NCBI GenBank assembly: GCA_902800625.1
Contig: CADCFG010000002.1
Span: 124,001-188,000 of the forward strand
Reading direction: 5' to 3'
Source of the DNA: an uncultured Eubacteriales bacterium
GTDB taxonomy: Bacteria > Bacillota > Clostridia > Christensenellales > Aristaeellaceae
Length of the DNA: 64,000 bases
The translations under genes were made by a program, and so were the position numbers. Positions 43,535 to 51,349 of this stretch are shown piece after piece. Below the pieces are notes generated by a model. It was given only the letters and a program-made list of their open reading frames with translations, had not been told where the DNA came from and ran no database searches. Numbering within the stretch: the stretch's first letter is position 1; each line of letters begins with the position of its first letter.

Positions 43535-43564
43535 ACAAGGGGTGACAAAAGTCGCCCCTTGTGT
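43535..43564. terminator. Terminator after the symporter gene
   Basis: ACAAGGGGTGAC, loop AAAA, GTCGCCCCTTGT with one mismatch, then GTTATT. An 11-bp stem. Confidence 0.75.
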
Positions 43565-43606
43565 TATTATGTCAACAGTATAAGAATATAAAGTGGGGGG
43601 ATTGCC

Positions 43607-44932
43607 GTGAACAACAGTAAGGCCGTCATCATCGTGAAGAACCCGGAGGCGCTGCGCGTCGCCGCCTCTTCCGCGCGCATCTCCACCCAGCAGGGCACTG
43701 CGCTGGAGATATTCGAGCGCAGCCAGGGCGGGACGAAGGACCTGAACCTGATCGGCAAGGTGCTGTCCTCGGGGCACAAGTCCGTGATCGAGCACCAGAC
43801 CTTCTCCGTGGCCTTCAACAACGTCTCCGTGCTGGTGGAGCAGTTCGTGATCGAGGCGCGGCTGAACAGCTATACGGTGAAGTCCCGGCGCTATGTGGAC
43901 TTCGCCGGCGCGGGCTTCGTGGTGCCGGAGGGACTGTCGGAGCAGCAGGCGAAGCTCTATACGGAGGCCATGACCGCCCGCTTTGCGGATTACGAAAAGC
44001 TGATGGCCCTGGGCGTTCCCAAGGAGGATGCCCGGTTCGTGCTGCCCTACTGCCTGCGCAGCAACTTCTTCGCCACCCTGAATGCCCGCTCCCTGATCAG
44101 CCTGATCTGCGCGATGGTCGCGGGACGGGGAAAGGGCTTTGCCGAGGTGGAGCGCCTGGGGGCGCAGCTGAAGGCACAGTTCGACGAGATCTATCCCGGC
44201 GTCATCGACAAGGAACTGAAGCGCTATCCTGCATGCGTGCCGGTGGACCTGCCCACGGAGATCGAAGCCCCCTGTGTGGGCGTGGGTGGTGCGTCGATGC
44301 TGTCCTCCACCGCCAATGGCATGGCCGTGCTGGAGGCCGCCATGGGCTTTTCCGGCCGCTTTGAGGCGAGGATGGGCATGCTGCTGACCCAGAGCAACGT
44401 GCGTAGCCTGCTGCTGGACGCCAGGCCCAGGGAGCTGGAGCTTTTGAACTACGTGTTCGGCGTACAGCGCATTTCGCTGGCCTGCCTGACCCACTTCGTG
44501 CGCCACCGCGTGGATTCGCCCATCGTGCCGCCGGTGCTGGCGGCGCTGGCCGGGGGCAGCTACGTGCTGCCGGAGACCGTGCAGGCCATCCCCGAGGCGG
44601 CCGCGATCTATCACGCCGCCTTTGAGGCCCAGGCCGAAGCGGCCCAGCGGGCGCTGGATCTCGGCGTCGCGCCTGCGTTGGTCAGCTATTTCGCCCTGAG
44701 CGGACATCAGATCGACATCCTTCTGGGCATGAACGCCCGGGAGCTGTTGCACTTCATGAAGCTGCGCACCTGCAGCCGCGCCCAGTGGGAGATCCGCGGC
44801 GTGGCGGGGGAGATGCTGCTGCTTCTGCAGGAGGATATGCCCGCCCTGTTCGGCATGTACGGCCCCAGCTGCCGCTTTGGGCCGTGCCCGGAGGGAAGGA
44901 TGAGCTGTGGAAAGCCGCAGGCGAGAATATGA
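43607..44932 (+). CDS. thyX: FAD-dependent thymidylate synthase, tandem ThyX domains
   Basis: 441 residues, about twice a usual ThyX. The first half contains SSGHKSVIEHQTFSVAFNNVSVLVEQFVIEARLNSYTVKSRRYV: the ThyX core with EAR in place of RHR but with the SRRY end kept. The second half contains LACLTHFVRHRVDSPIVPP (RHR intact) and MKLRTCSRAQWEIRGVAGEML, ending in a Cys-rich tail (SCRFGPCPEGRMSCG). ThyX methylates dUMP using methylene-folate, FAD and NADPH. The two halves seem to share motif elements. Start GTG 43607 behind GTGGGGGG. Confidence 0.83.
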   Translation: MNNSKAVIIVKNPEALRVAASSARISTQQGTALEIFERSQGGTKDLNLIGKVLSSGHKSVIEHQTFSVAFNNVSVLVEQFVIEARLNSYTVKSRRYVDFAGAGFVVPEGLSEQQAKLYTEAMTARFADYEKLMALGVPKEDARFVLPYCLRSNFFATLNARSLISLICAMVAGRGKGFAEVERLGAQLKAQFDEIYPGVIDKELKRYPACVPVDLPTEIEAPCVGVGGASMLSSTANGMAVLEAAMGFSGRFEARMGMLLTQSNVRSLLLDARPRELELLNYVFGVQRISLACLTHFVRHRVDSPIVPPVLAALAGGSYVLPETVQAIPEAAAIYHAAFEAQAEAAQRALDLGVAPALVSYFALSGHQIDILLGMNARELLHFMKLRTCSRAQWEIRGVAGEMLLLLQEDMPALFGMYGPSCRFGPCPEGRMSCGKPQARI

Positions 44933-44969
44933 CGGCACGGAACCGCAATCAGTATACAAATTAAATCAA

Positions 44970-45001
44970 TAGCAGGGGCGCTGAAACGGCGTCCCTGCTA
45001 A
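44970..45001. terminator. Convergent terminator between thyX and recX
   Basis: TAGCAGGG...CCCTGCTA with an inner GCGC...GCGT part; the hairpin lies in the gap between two convergent genes. T-runs are short on both strands. Confidence 0.6.
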
Positions 45002-45030
45002 ATGATTGCGGCTTCTTCACTATTACAAGC

Positions 45031-45642
45031 TTATTCCATGATCTCGTCAATGGCGCTCTCGATGGCGTCCCAGGAGAAGCCTCGCCGGGCCAGCGCCTGG
45101 GACAGCTTTGCCTTGGCTTCCCGTGGCGGCAGGTCCTCGTACTTGCGCCACAGCTTTTTGGCGGCTTCCAGCGCCGCGGCCTGCTGCTGGGCGTCGTCGA
45201 AGGCGGACAGCGCCTCCTCGGCGTCGTCGTCGGAGATGCCCTTGGCCTTCAGCTTGCGCTTGAAGGCGTAAAGGCCCACGGGCTTTGTGGAAGATACCTC
45301 CGCCATGCGCTGGGCGTAGCGGGCGTCGTCGATCAGGCCGTTCTCCCGAAGCCTGTCCACCACGGCGCTGACGCAAGGCTCCACGAACCCCTTGCGGCGA
45401 AGGGCGTTGCCAATCTCCCTGGCCGACCGGGCGCAGAAGTCCAGGCTGGTGAGCGCGGCCTCGTAGCCGTCGGGGAACTGCACCGCCGCCACCCTGTCCA
45501 GGTATGCGTCCAGATCCAGGTCCTCGCCGACCTCCACCGGGCACTTGGCAAAATGGGCCTTTCGGACCCTCGCCGCGGTCACGCCGTCCAGCGCGATCTC
45601 CACCTGGCCTCGGTTCTCCCGCACATCCGTCACAATGGGCAT
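45031..45642 (-). CDS. recX: Regulatory protein RecX
   Basis: About 203 residues, three-helix repeats of the RecX family (FCARSAREIGNALRRKGF ... ENGLIDDARYAQRMAEV ... YAFKRKLKAKGISDDDAEEAL). RecX inhibits RecA filament growth. I start it at ATG 45642 (MPIVTDV), behind GGAGGCG; an upstream in-frame ATG at 45657 overlaps that ribosome site. Divergent from yebC. Confidence 0.85.
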   Translation of the reverse strand: MPIVTDVRENRGQVEIALDGVTAARVRKAHFAKCPVEVGEDLDLDAYLDRVAAVQFPDGYEAALTSLDFCARSAREIGNALRRKGFVEPCVSAVVDRLRENGLIDDARYAQRMAEVSSTKPVGLYAFKRKLKAKGISDDDAEEALSAFDDAQQQAAALEAAKKLWRKYEDLPPREAKAKLSQALARRGFSWDAIESAIDEIME

Positions 45643-45687
45643 GCTGCTCGCCTCCATTCCCGTCAACCAAAATATACACACTTTCCC

Positions 45688-45717
45688 TTGACGTGTCTAC
45701 CACCATTGTGTTAGAAT
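45688..45717 (+). promoter_or_regulatory. Sigma-A-like promoter of yebC
   Basis: TTGACG (45688-45693), 18 bases, TAGAAT (45712-45717), about 30 bases before the yebC start. Confidence 0.6.
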
Positions 45718-45747
45718 ATATGCAGATTTAACTGGGAGGGATTGTCC

Positions 45748-46500
45748 ATGTCGGGACATAACAAATGGTCAACCATCAAGAATAAAAAAGCCAAGACGGA
45801 CGCCGCGAAGGGCAAGATCTTTACCAAGATCGGCCGCGAGATCGTGATCGCCGTCAAGACGGGCGGCAGTGCTGACCCGAACCTGAACAGCAAGCTGAAG
45901 GACGTCATCGCCAAGGCGAAGGCGGCCAACATGCCAAACGACAACATCCAGCGGTCCATCAAGAAGGCCGCCGGCGAGGGCGAGGCTACCAACTACAAGG
46001 AGGTCACCTACGAGGGCTACGCGCCCTGCGGCATCGCCGTGATCGTGGAGGCCGTCACCGACAACCTGAACCGCACCGCCAGCGAGATGCGCCACATCTT
46101 CGACAAGTGCGGCGGCTCCCTGGGCGCTTCCGGCTGTGTGGCCTGGAAGTTTGAGCGCAAGGGCGTCATCGAAATCGACAACTCCAAGGGCATGGATGAG
46201 GACGAGCTGATGATGCTGGCGCTGGACGCCGGCGCGGCGGACGTCGAGATGGGCGAAGGCGAGGCCATCATCTACACCGAGCCCAACGACTTCTCCACTG
46301 TGCGCGACAACCTGGAGGCTGCCGGCTGCACCTTCCTGTCCGCCGAGCGCGCCATGGTGCCCACCACCACCACCGAGCTCCCCGACGAGGAGAGCATCCA
46401 GAAGGTCACCAAGCTGCTGGACTGGTTGGAGGATCACGACGACGTGCAGGATGTCTGGCACGATGCCGAGCTTCCCGAGGACGATGAAGAGGACGACTGA
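45748..46500 (+). CDS. yebC: YebC/PmpR family protein
   Basis: About 250 residues, starting with the family signature MSGHNKWSTIKNKKAKTDAAKGKIF and containing NIQRSIKKAAGEG and EAVTDNLNRTASEMRHIF. Members are described as transcription regulators and, more recently, as helpers of ribosomes stalled on proline runs. The C-terminus is acidic (LPEDDEEDD). Start at ATG 45748, behind GGGAGGGA. Ends in a perfect palindromic terminator. Confidence 0.93.
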   Translation: MSGHNKWSTIKNKKAKTDAAKGKIFTKIGREIVIAVKTGGSADPNLNSKLKDVIAKAKAANMPNDNIQRSIKKAAGEGEATNYKEVTYEGYAPCGIAVIVEAVTDNLNRTASEMRHIFDKCGGSLGASGCVAWKFERKGVIEIDNSKGMDEDELMMLALDAGAADVEMGEGEAIIYTEPNDFSTVRDNLEAAGCTFLSAERAMVPTTTTELPDEESIQKVTKLLDWLEDHDDVQDVWHDAELPEDDEEDD

Positions 46501-46510
46501 TAAAGGACAT

Positions 46511-46544
46511 AATAAGAGACTGGCGATATCGCCAGTCTCTTATT
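46511..46544. terminator. Perfect palindromic terminator after yebC
   Basis: Two 17-base arms (AATAAGAGACTGGCGAT and its complement) meet with no spacer, ending in TTATTCTTT. It serves yebC and the convergent secreted-protein gene. Confidence 0.85.
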
Positions 46545-46549
46545 CTTTG

Positions 46550-47017
46550 TCAGTCCGCCACTACCGTCGGCGTGCCGCCCACGTATTCGTCGTTCCACTG
46601 CACATGGCTGGACTGGCTGTAGGCTTTCTCTACCTGGCTCCACGTGGCGTAGCGATAGCCGTTGAAGGTGGAACCGTCCTCGCTGGACAGGGCCAACACC
46701 TCCACCGAGCCGCTCTCCGGCACCTGCAGGGGTACGGCCACCACCCAGATACCGCCGGAATAGAAAGCCACGGCGTAGTCCGACTGGATGTTGGAAAAGT
46801 CGGAGTAGTTCCCGGCGAAGCTCTTCCATTCGTCGGCACTGGGGGCCACGTCCGAGAAGGGCAGCAGCGTCACCAATCGCTCGTATTCGCCGGAAGCCAG
46901 GTAGCCCACGGCCTGCTTGGCAGAGGAGAACAGGCTGCTTGACAGCTGGGGCACGTCCGCCAGGGCGGCGGCGCCGATCAGCAGCAGCGCCAGCGTCACG
47001 CACAACATCTTTTTCAT
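46550..47017 (-). CDS. Secreted protein of unknown function
   Basis: About 155 residues. Signal peptide MKKMLCVTLALLLIGAAALA with probable cleavage ALA|DV, followed by a small domain (LFSSAKQAVGYLASGEYERLVTLLPF ... VAFYSGGIWVVAVPLQVPESGSVEVLALSSEDGSTFNGYRYATW). The repeated 'ASGEY' and paired aromatic residues suggest a NTF2-like fold but I cannot assign a family. Start at ATG 47017, behind GAGGTGG. Convergent with yebC, same strand as holA downstream of it. Confidence 0.65.
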   Translation of the reverse strand: MKKMLCVTLALLLIGAAALADVPQLSSSLFSSAKQAVGYLASGEYERLVTLLPFSDVAPSADEWKSFAGNYSDFSNIQSDYAVAFYSGGIWVVAVPLQVPESGSVEVLALSSEDGSTFNGYRYATWSQVEKAYSQSSHVQWNDEYVGGTPTVVAD

Positions 47018-47103
47018 GCAAACCACCTCCGGGTGGGTTATTCATCCCTTAGATGAACCTCTTGCGCAAAAAGTTCCTTAAAGATTTTCCCAGCCTTATT
47101 ATA

Positions 47104-48132
47104 TCACCGCTTCGCCTTCCCTGCAAGGCCGATTTCAAGGATCAGCGAATCCAGAGCGTCCCTGTCCCGCAGGCGGCCGCTCTTCACGGAATAATCGTAG
47201 CCCACGCACTTTTCATACAGCCCGGTCAGCCATTCGGCGGAGAGCCTGGCGCACTGCCGCGCTGTCTGCTTGGCGGCGTAGGGGTGCATGCCCAGTTGCT
47301 GCTGGACCACGGCCACGGGCGTGCCCGCGTCCAGGGCGCTCTTCATGTGCGCAAGCTGGCGGATCTGCCGGGTCAGCATAGCCAGTATGCCCATGGTGGT
47401 CTGCCCGCTCTGCAAAAGGCTGTTCACCGTCTGCTGGCCCTTCTTCATGTCGCCCGAGAGCAGGCTGCTCAAGAGCTCGAAGACGTTGTATTCCAGCGAC
47501 GCCGGCACGATGGCCTGCACGTCCTGCTCGGTGATCTCCTCACGCTCATCTCCCAGGTAGGCCGCCAGCTTGTCCACCTCGCCGGACAGCCGCGTCAGCT
47601 CCCGCCCGGCCATGTAGGTGAGGGTGTTCAGCGCGGCGCGGCTGATGCGCTTGCCGTGGGGCTTCAGACGCTTGGCGCACCACTTGGAAAGCTCGGCGTC
47701 GGTGAGCGGCTGGAAGTCTACCACGACGGCCTTCTTTTTCAGAAGCGTCGCCATCTTCTTGCGCCCGTCCGGCTCCTGACGCATATAGAACACCAGCGTG
47801 CAGCTCGAAGGTGGGTTCTCCAGCCAATTTTGCATCCACTCAGTCTCGGCTTCCTCGTTTTTCGCCTTTCCAGGAAGCAGCGGCGCCCAGTCCCGCACGG
47901 TGACGATGCGCCTGTCGCACATCATAGGCATGGTCTCGCAGGCGTCGGTGATCTGCTGGGCGGTGACGCCCTCCAGCGTCGAGTCGTTCAGCGCCTCCAG
48001 CCCAGGAGGCAGCAGCTTTGCCCGCAGGGCATCCAGCGCCTCCCGCTTCACCAGCGCCTCCGGCCCGGTGAACAGGTAGACCGGCGCGATGTTGCCCGCC
48101 TTCAGCGCCTGATAAAACTCATTCCACGTCAT
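47104..48132 (-). CDS. holA: DNA polymerase III subunit delta
   Basis: About 342 residues. Clamp-loader subunit that opens the sliding clamp. The family pattern is visible: FYQALKAGNIAPVYLFTGPEALVKREAL at the start, RIVTVRDWAPLL, and the conserved helix region LTRLSGEVDKLAAYLGDEREEITEQDVQ. Start at ATG 48132, behind GGAGGCAAG, overlapping the end of comEC by 14 bases, an arrangement common in Firmicutes. Confidence 0.9.
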   Translation of the reverse strand: MTWNEFYQALKAGNIAPVYLFTGPEALVKREALDALRAKLLPPGLEALNDSTLEGVTAQQITDACETMPMMCDRRIVTVRDWAPLLPGKAKNEEAETEWMQNWLENPPSSCTLVFYMRQEPDGRKKMATLLKKKAVVVDFQPLTDAELSKWCAKRLKPHGKRISRAALNTLTYMAGRELTRLSGEVDKLAAYLGDEREEITEQDVQAIVPASLEYNVFELLSSLLSGDMKKGQQTVNSLLQSGQTTMGILAMLTRQIRQLAHMKSALDAGTPVAVVQQQLGMHPYAAKQTARQCARLSAEWLTGLYEKCVGYDYSVKSGRLRDRDALDSLILEIGLAGKAKR

Positions 48133-50503
48133 TGCTTGCCTCCAGGAAGGTTTCGATGTGCCAGCCCTCGCCATCCGGCGTCAGCGTGATCATGCCCAGC
48201 TCCCGGGTGAGGAGCGTCCTCGCGCCGGCGGCGCGCAGCTTGTCCAGCGTGTCCAGTGAGGGATGGCCGAAGCTGTTTTCGCCTACGCTGACCACGGCGA
48301 TCTGCGGTGTCACGGCATCCAGGAACCGCTGGCTCGTGGCCTTGGCCGAGCCGTGGTGCGCCACCTTCAGTATGTCCGCGTCCGGCAGGATCGGCGGCTC
48401 GCCGGCCTCGCTCAGGTCCCCGGTGAACAGCACGCTCCGGCCCTGGCAGGTCAACAGCGTCAGCATGGACATGTCGTTGACCTCCTCGGGCTGGCTGCCC
48501 GGCATGGGCGAGAACACCTTCACCGTCGCCCCGCCCGCCAGCGCCACCTCGTCCCAGGCGCGCAGTTCGATGATTGGGATGTCCATGTCGCGGGCCAGGT
48601 CGATGGCCTCGGTGACGGTCGGCGCGGTGTTTTCCGGGGTGAACCAACCCTCGGGCACGTAGATCGCGCCGGGGCGGAAGTTTGAAAGGATGTCCGTCAG
48701 CCCCGCCGCGTGGTCCTGGTGGGGGTGGGACAGGAACACCGCGTCCAGCTTGAGGCACGTGGCGTTCAGGTAGTCCGCTGCCGGGGTGTAGGTGTCGCCG
48801 GCGTCGAAGAGGTAGGTGTGCCCCCTGGTGCGCACGATGGCACAGTCCGCCTGTCCGGCATCCATGAAGATCATGGTGAAGGGCCAGGCCCGCGCCAGCG
48901 TAATGACCGCTGAAACGCCCGCCAGCAGGAGCAGCGCGAAGGGCATCCACCGGCGCAGACCCAGCCGGATCCTGCTCAGTTCCGAGGCCGCCAGCACCAC
49001 CAGCCAGTGGATCAGCGTCAGCCAGCCGGGATACCGGCCGAAGTGCGCCCCCGCGGCGGGCAGCCGGAAGCTGTAGCGCGTGGCGGACACCAGCAGCGAA
49101 AAGATCGCGTCCGGCACCTTGGCCATCAGCATCCCCAGCGGAAGCCAAACCGCCGAGAGGATCAGCGCTGCCAGCGCCAGCACATAGCCCGCCATGCACA
49201 GCGGCACGCACACCAGGTTGAACGGCAGCGACAGAAGCGGCTGCACCCCGAAGAAGGCCACCACTGCCGGGAGCGTGGCCAGCTGCGCTGCCAGAGACGC
49301 GCACAGCAGCGAGGGAAAGTAATAGGCTGCGTCCAGCCAAAGGCGCCTCATGCCCGTCGCCTTCTCCCGCCGCCTGTCCAGCAGCGTCAGGCCCGTGAGG
49401 CTCATCAGCGGCGGCATCAGCAGCAGGATGCCCGTCGACGCCGAGAATGACAGCACGAAGCCCGCGTCGCCCACGGCCAGCGGATGGACCAGCAGGTATC
49501 CCAGCATGGCCACGGAAAGGCGGGTGACCGGGTCGCTGGCGTGGCCGGTCAGCGGCGCGAAGCACACCAGCGCGAACATGATCATCGCCCGCACGAAGGG
49601 TGCGTTGAAGCCGATCAGGGCGCCGTAGGGAATGAGCAGCAGCACGGCGACGACACTCGCGCGCCTGCGGTTCATGAACAGGCCCAGTACCAGCGACAAA
49701 AGCGCCGCCAGCACCGTCACGTGCAGGCCGGAGATGCTGATCAGGTGGGCTGTGCCCGTGCGGTTCAGCGAAGTGCGGAATTCCTCGTCCAGCAGGCTCC
49801 GGTCGCCCAGCACCAGCGCCCGCACCAATGCGGCATTTCTCGGGAACAGGGCGTCGATGCGCCGGGAGACCGCCCGGCGGACGTCGATCACTGCGGAATG
49901 GGCGTCCCGCCGGATCTCCAGATGCTTAACGTCGGCGAGCTTCGCCGTGGCGTAGGCGGAGAGCCCCTGGCGGTTCAGGTACTCGCTGAAGTCGAACTCG
50001 TAGGGGTTCGTCACCGCGTCCGCCGTCCAGAGGGAGCCGGTCATTTCAAGCCGCTGGCCGTACTCCACGGCGTCGGCGCTCACCGGCTCCTCGTCGCGGA
50101 TGTACAGCCGAACGGTGAGATCCGACGGCTTTTCGTCCACGCTCTCCAGGCGGAATTTGCAGATCAGGCGGCCCGTGTCCGGGTTCAGGAAGGGTTCGGA
50201 GACCACGTGGCCGGTCATCGGGACGGATTGCGCCTCCTCCACCGCCGGAAGGGCGTCAAGCGCCAGCTCCATACGCGCCATGCCCGCCGCGAAGCCCACA
50301 GCCAGCAGTAAAAGCGCGAACGCCCGCCTGCGGGTGCGCAGCGCCACGGCCAGCGCGGCCAGCGCCGCCAGTGCGCCGAGGCAGGCCCAGAGAGGCAGCG
50401 GGCGGCCCTTCGCCGCGAGCAGCCCCATCAGAAACGCCGCGACAAAGCAGGCCAGCGGCCGCGCGTGCGCCTGGCGAAAGATGAAGAAGTCGCCGCGCTT
50501 CAT
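48119..50503 (-). CDS. comEC: ComEC/Rec2 DNA internalisation protein
   Basis: 794 residues. N-terminal membrane segments and an extracytoplasmic DUF4131 domain, the Competence domain (LISISGLHVTVLAALLSLVLG, FVRAMIMFALVCFAPLTG), many helices, and a C-terminal metallo-beta-lactamase-like nuclease domain (MDAGQADCAIV, SHPHQDHAAGL, LKVAHHGS). ComEC is the channel that takes up single-stranded DNA in competent cells. The full set of metal-binding motifs is intact. No comEA or comGA is in the window. One base separates it from the MBL hydrolase gene. Confidence 0.92.
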   Translation of the reverse strand: MKRGDFFIFRQAHARPLACFVAAFLMGLLAAKGRPLPLWACLGALAALAALAVALRTRRRAFALLLLAVGFAAGMARMELALDALPAVEEAQSVPMTGHVVSEPFLNPDTGRLICKFRLESVDEKPSDLTVRLYIRDEEPVSADAVEYGQRLEMTGSLWTADAVTNPYEFDFSEYLNRQGLSAYATAKLADVKHLEIRRDAHSAVIDVRRAVSRRIDALFPRNAALVRALVLGDRSLLDEEFRTSLNRTGTAHLISISGLHVTVLAALLSLVLGLFMNRRRASVVAVLLLIPYGALIGFNAPFVRAMIMFALVCFAPLTGHASDPVTRLSVAMLGYLLVHPLAVGDAGFVLSFSASTGILLLMPPLMSLTGLTLLDRRREKATGMRRLWLDAAYYFPSLLCASLAAQLATLPAVVAFFGVQPLLSLPFNLVCVPLCMAGYVLALAALILSAVWLPLGMLMAKVPDAIFSLLVSATRYSFRLPAAGAHFGRYPGWLTLIHWLVVLAASELSRIRLGLRRWMPFALLLLAGVSAVITLARAWPFTMIFMDAGQADCAIVRTRGHTYLFDAGDTYTPAADYLNATCLKLDAVFLSHPHQDHAAGLTDILSNFRPGAIYVPEGWFTPENTAPTVTEAIDLARDMDIPIIELRAWDEVALAGGATVKVFSPMPGSQPEEVNDMSMLTLLTCQGRSVLFTGDLSEAGEPPILPDADILKVAHHGSAKATSQRFLDAVTPQIAVVSVGENSFGHPSLDTLDKLRAAGARTLLTRELGMITLTPDGEGWHIETFLEASNDVE

Positions 50504-50504
50504 G

Positions 50505-51218
50505 TCAGATGTAGTAGGTCTCGCCCAGCTCGGCCAGCTCCGCGGCGGGGAAGGCCGTCTGCGCCTCCGCGAGCAGCGCCTGGGGATCGTACTTCGGGTT
50601 CAGGTGGGTCAGCAGCAGCCTTCCCGCGCGGGTGTTCTTCGCCAACTCGCCGCACAGTCGCGCGGAGTAGTGGGGCGCGGTGAACTTGTGGTCGGCCTCG
50701 GAAAGCCCGCAGTCCACCAGCAGAAGGCTCGCGCCCTCGCAGAACAGCTCCACCAGCGCGTCCTGGTTGGAGTCTCCGGTGAACACGAAGCGCGCACCGT
50801 CGCATTCCACGGCGATGGCGTTGGTGGGCACCGGGTGGCGCGCCGGAGTGAAGGAAAGGCGCATCTCGCCGATGGCCACGTCCCTGGCCTCCCACAGGTC
50901 AAAGCAGGGGGCCTTCAGAAGGGCATATACCGCCTCCGGCTCGTCCGGTGCGTAGACCGGCAGCGGCCTGGGCCGGGGATGAAACTGCAGCGCGTACTGC
51001 ATGGGCAGCATGTCCGACATGTGGTCGTAATGAAGGTGTGAAAGGATTACCGCGTCCAGCGACGCCGGGCCGCCCTCGTCCATCAGGCGGTTGAGCACGC
51101 CCGTGCCGCAGTCGATCAGTATGCGGGTGTCGCCGCTGTCGCTGGTGAGCAGGTAGCCGGAGCAGGCGCCGCCCGGCGCGGGATAGGGGCCGTTGTTGCC
51201 CAGGATTTTCAGGATCAT
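50505..51218 (-). CDS. MBL-fold metallohydrolase (RNase Z-like)
   Basis: 237 residues with the metal motif HLHYDH, later His/Asp ligands (ARHPVPTN, FTGDS, LTHLN) and a short length. It resembles the cytoplasmic MBL proteins related to RNase Z/phosphodiesterases; it lacks the long exosite arm of RNase Z. Substrate unknown. Start ATG 51218 behind AAGGAGT; minus-strand promoter TTGTGC-N17-TATAAT near 51256-51284. First gene before comEC and holA. Confidence 0.82.
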   Translation of the reverse strand: MILKILGNNGPYPAPGGACSGYLLTSDSGDTRILIDCGTGVLNRLMDEGGPASLDAVILSHLHYDHMSDMLPMQYALQFHPRPRPLPVYAPDEPEAVYALLKAPCFDLWEARDVAIGEMRLSFTPARHPVPTNAIAVECDGARFVFTGDSNQDALVELFCEGASLLLVDCGLSEADHKFTAPHYSARLCGELAKNTRAGRLLLTHLNPKYDPQALLAEAQTAFPAAELAELGETYYI

Positions 51219-51349
51219 GGCTTAAACTCCTTGTGTACATAAATACCTATTCTGATTATACCAGAAACGCCGCCGCCGCACAACAAAAACCGTCATGCCG
51301 GAGCGCGAAAAAACATAGAATCTGGCAGATTGAGTGAAGGAGTGAGCGC

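Noticed and set aside
41629..43548. Minus-strand frame of 639 codons across the T-box and symporter
   Set aside because: It covers a clear T-box leader and a full symporter gene; the amino-acid content is antisense-like.
48119..51218. Complete competence cluster
   Set aside because: Only comEC is present; the adjacent MBL gene and holA are common neighbours and not competence genes.
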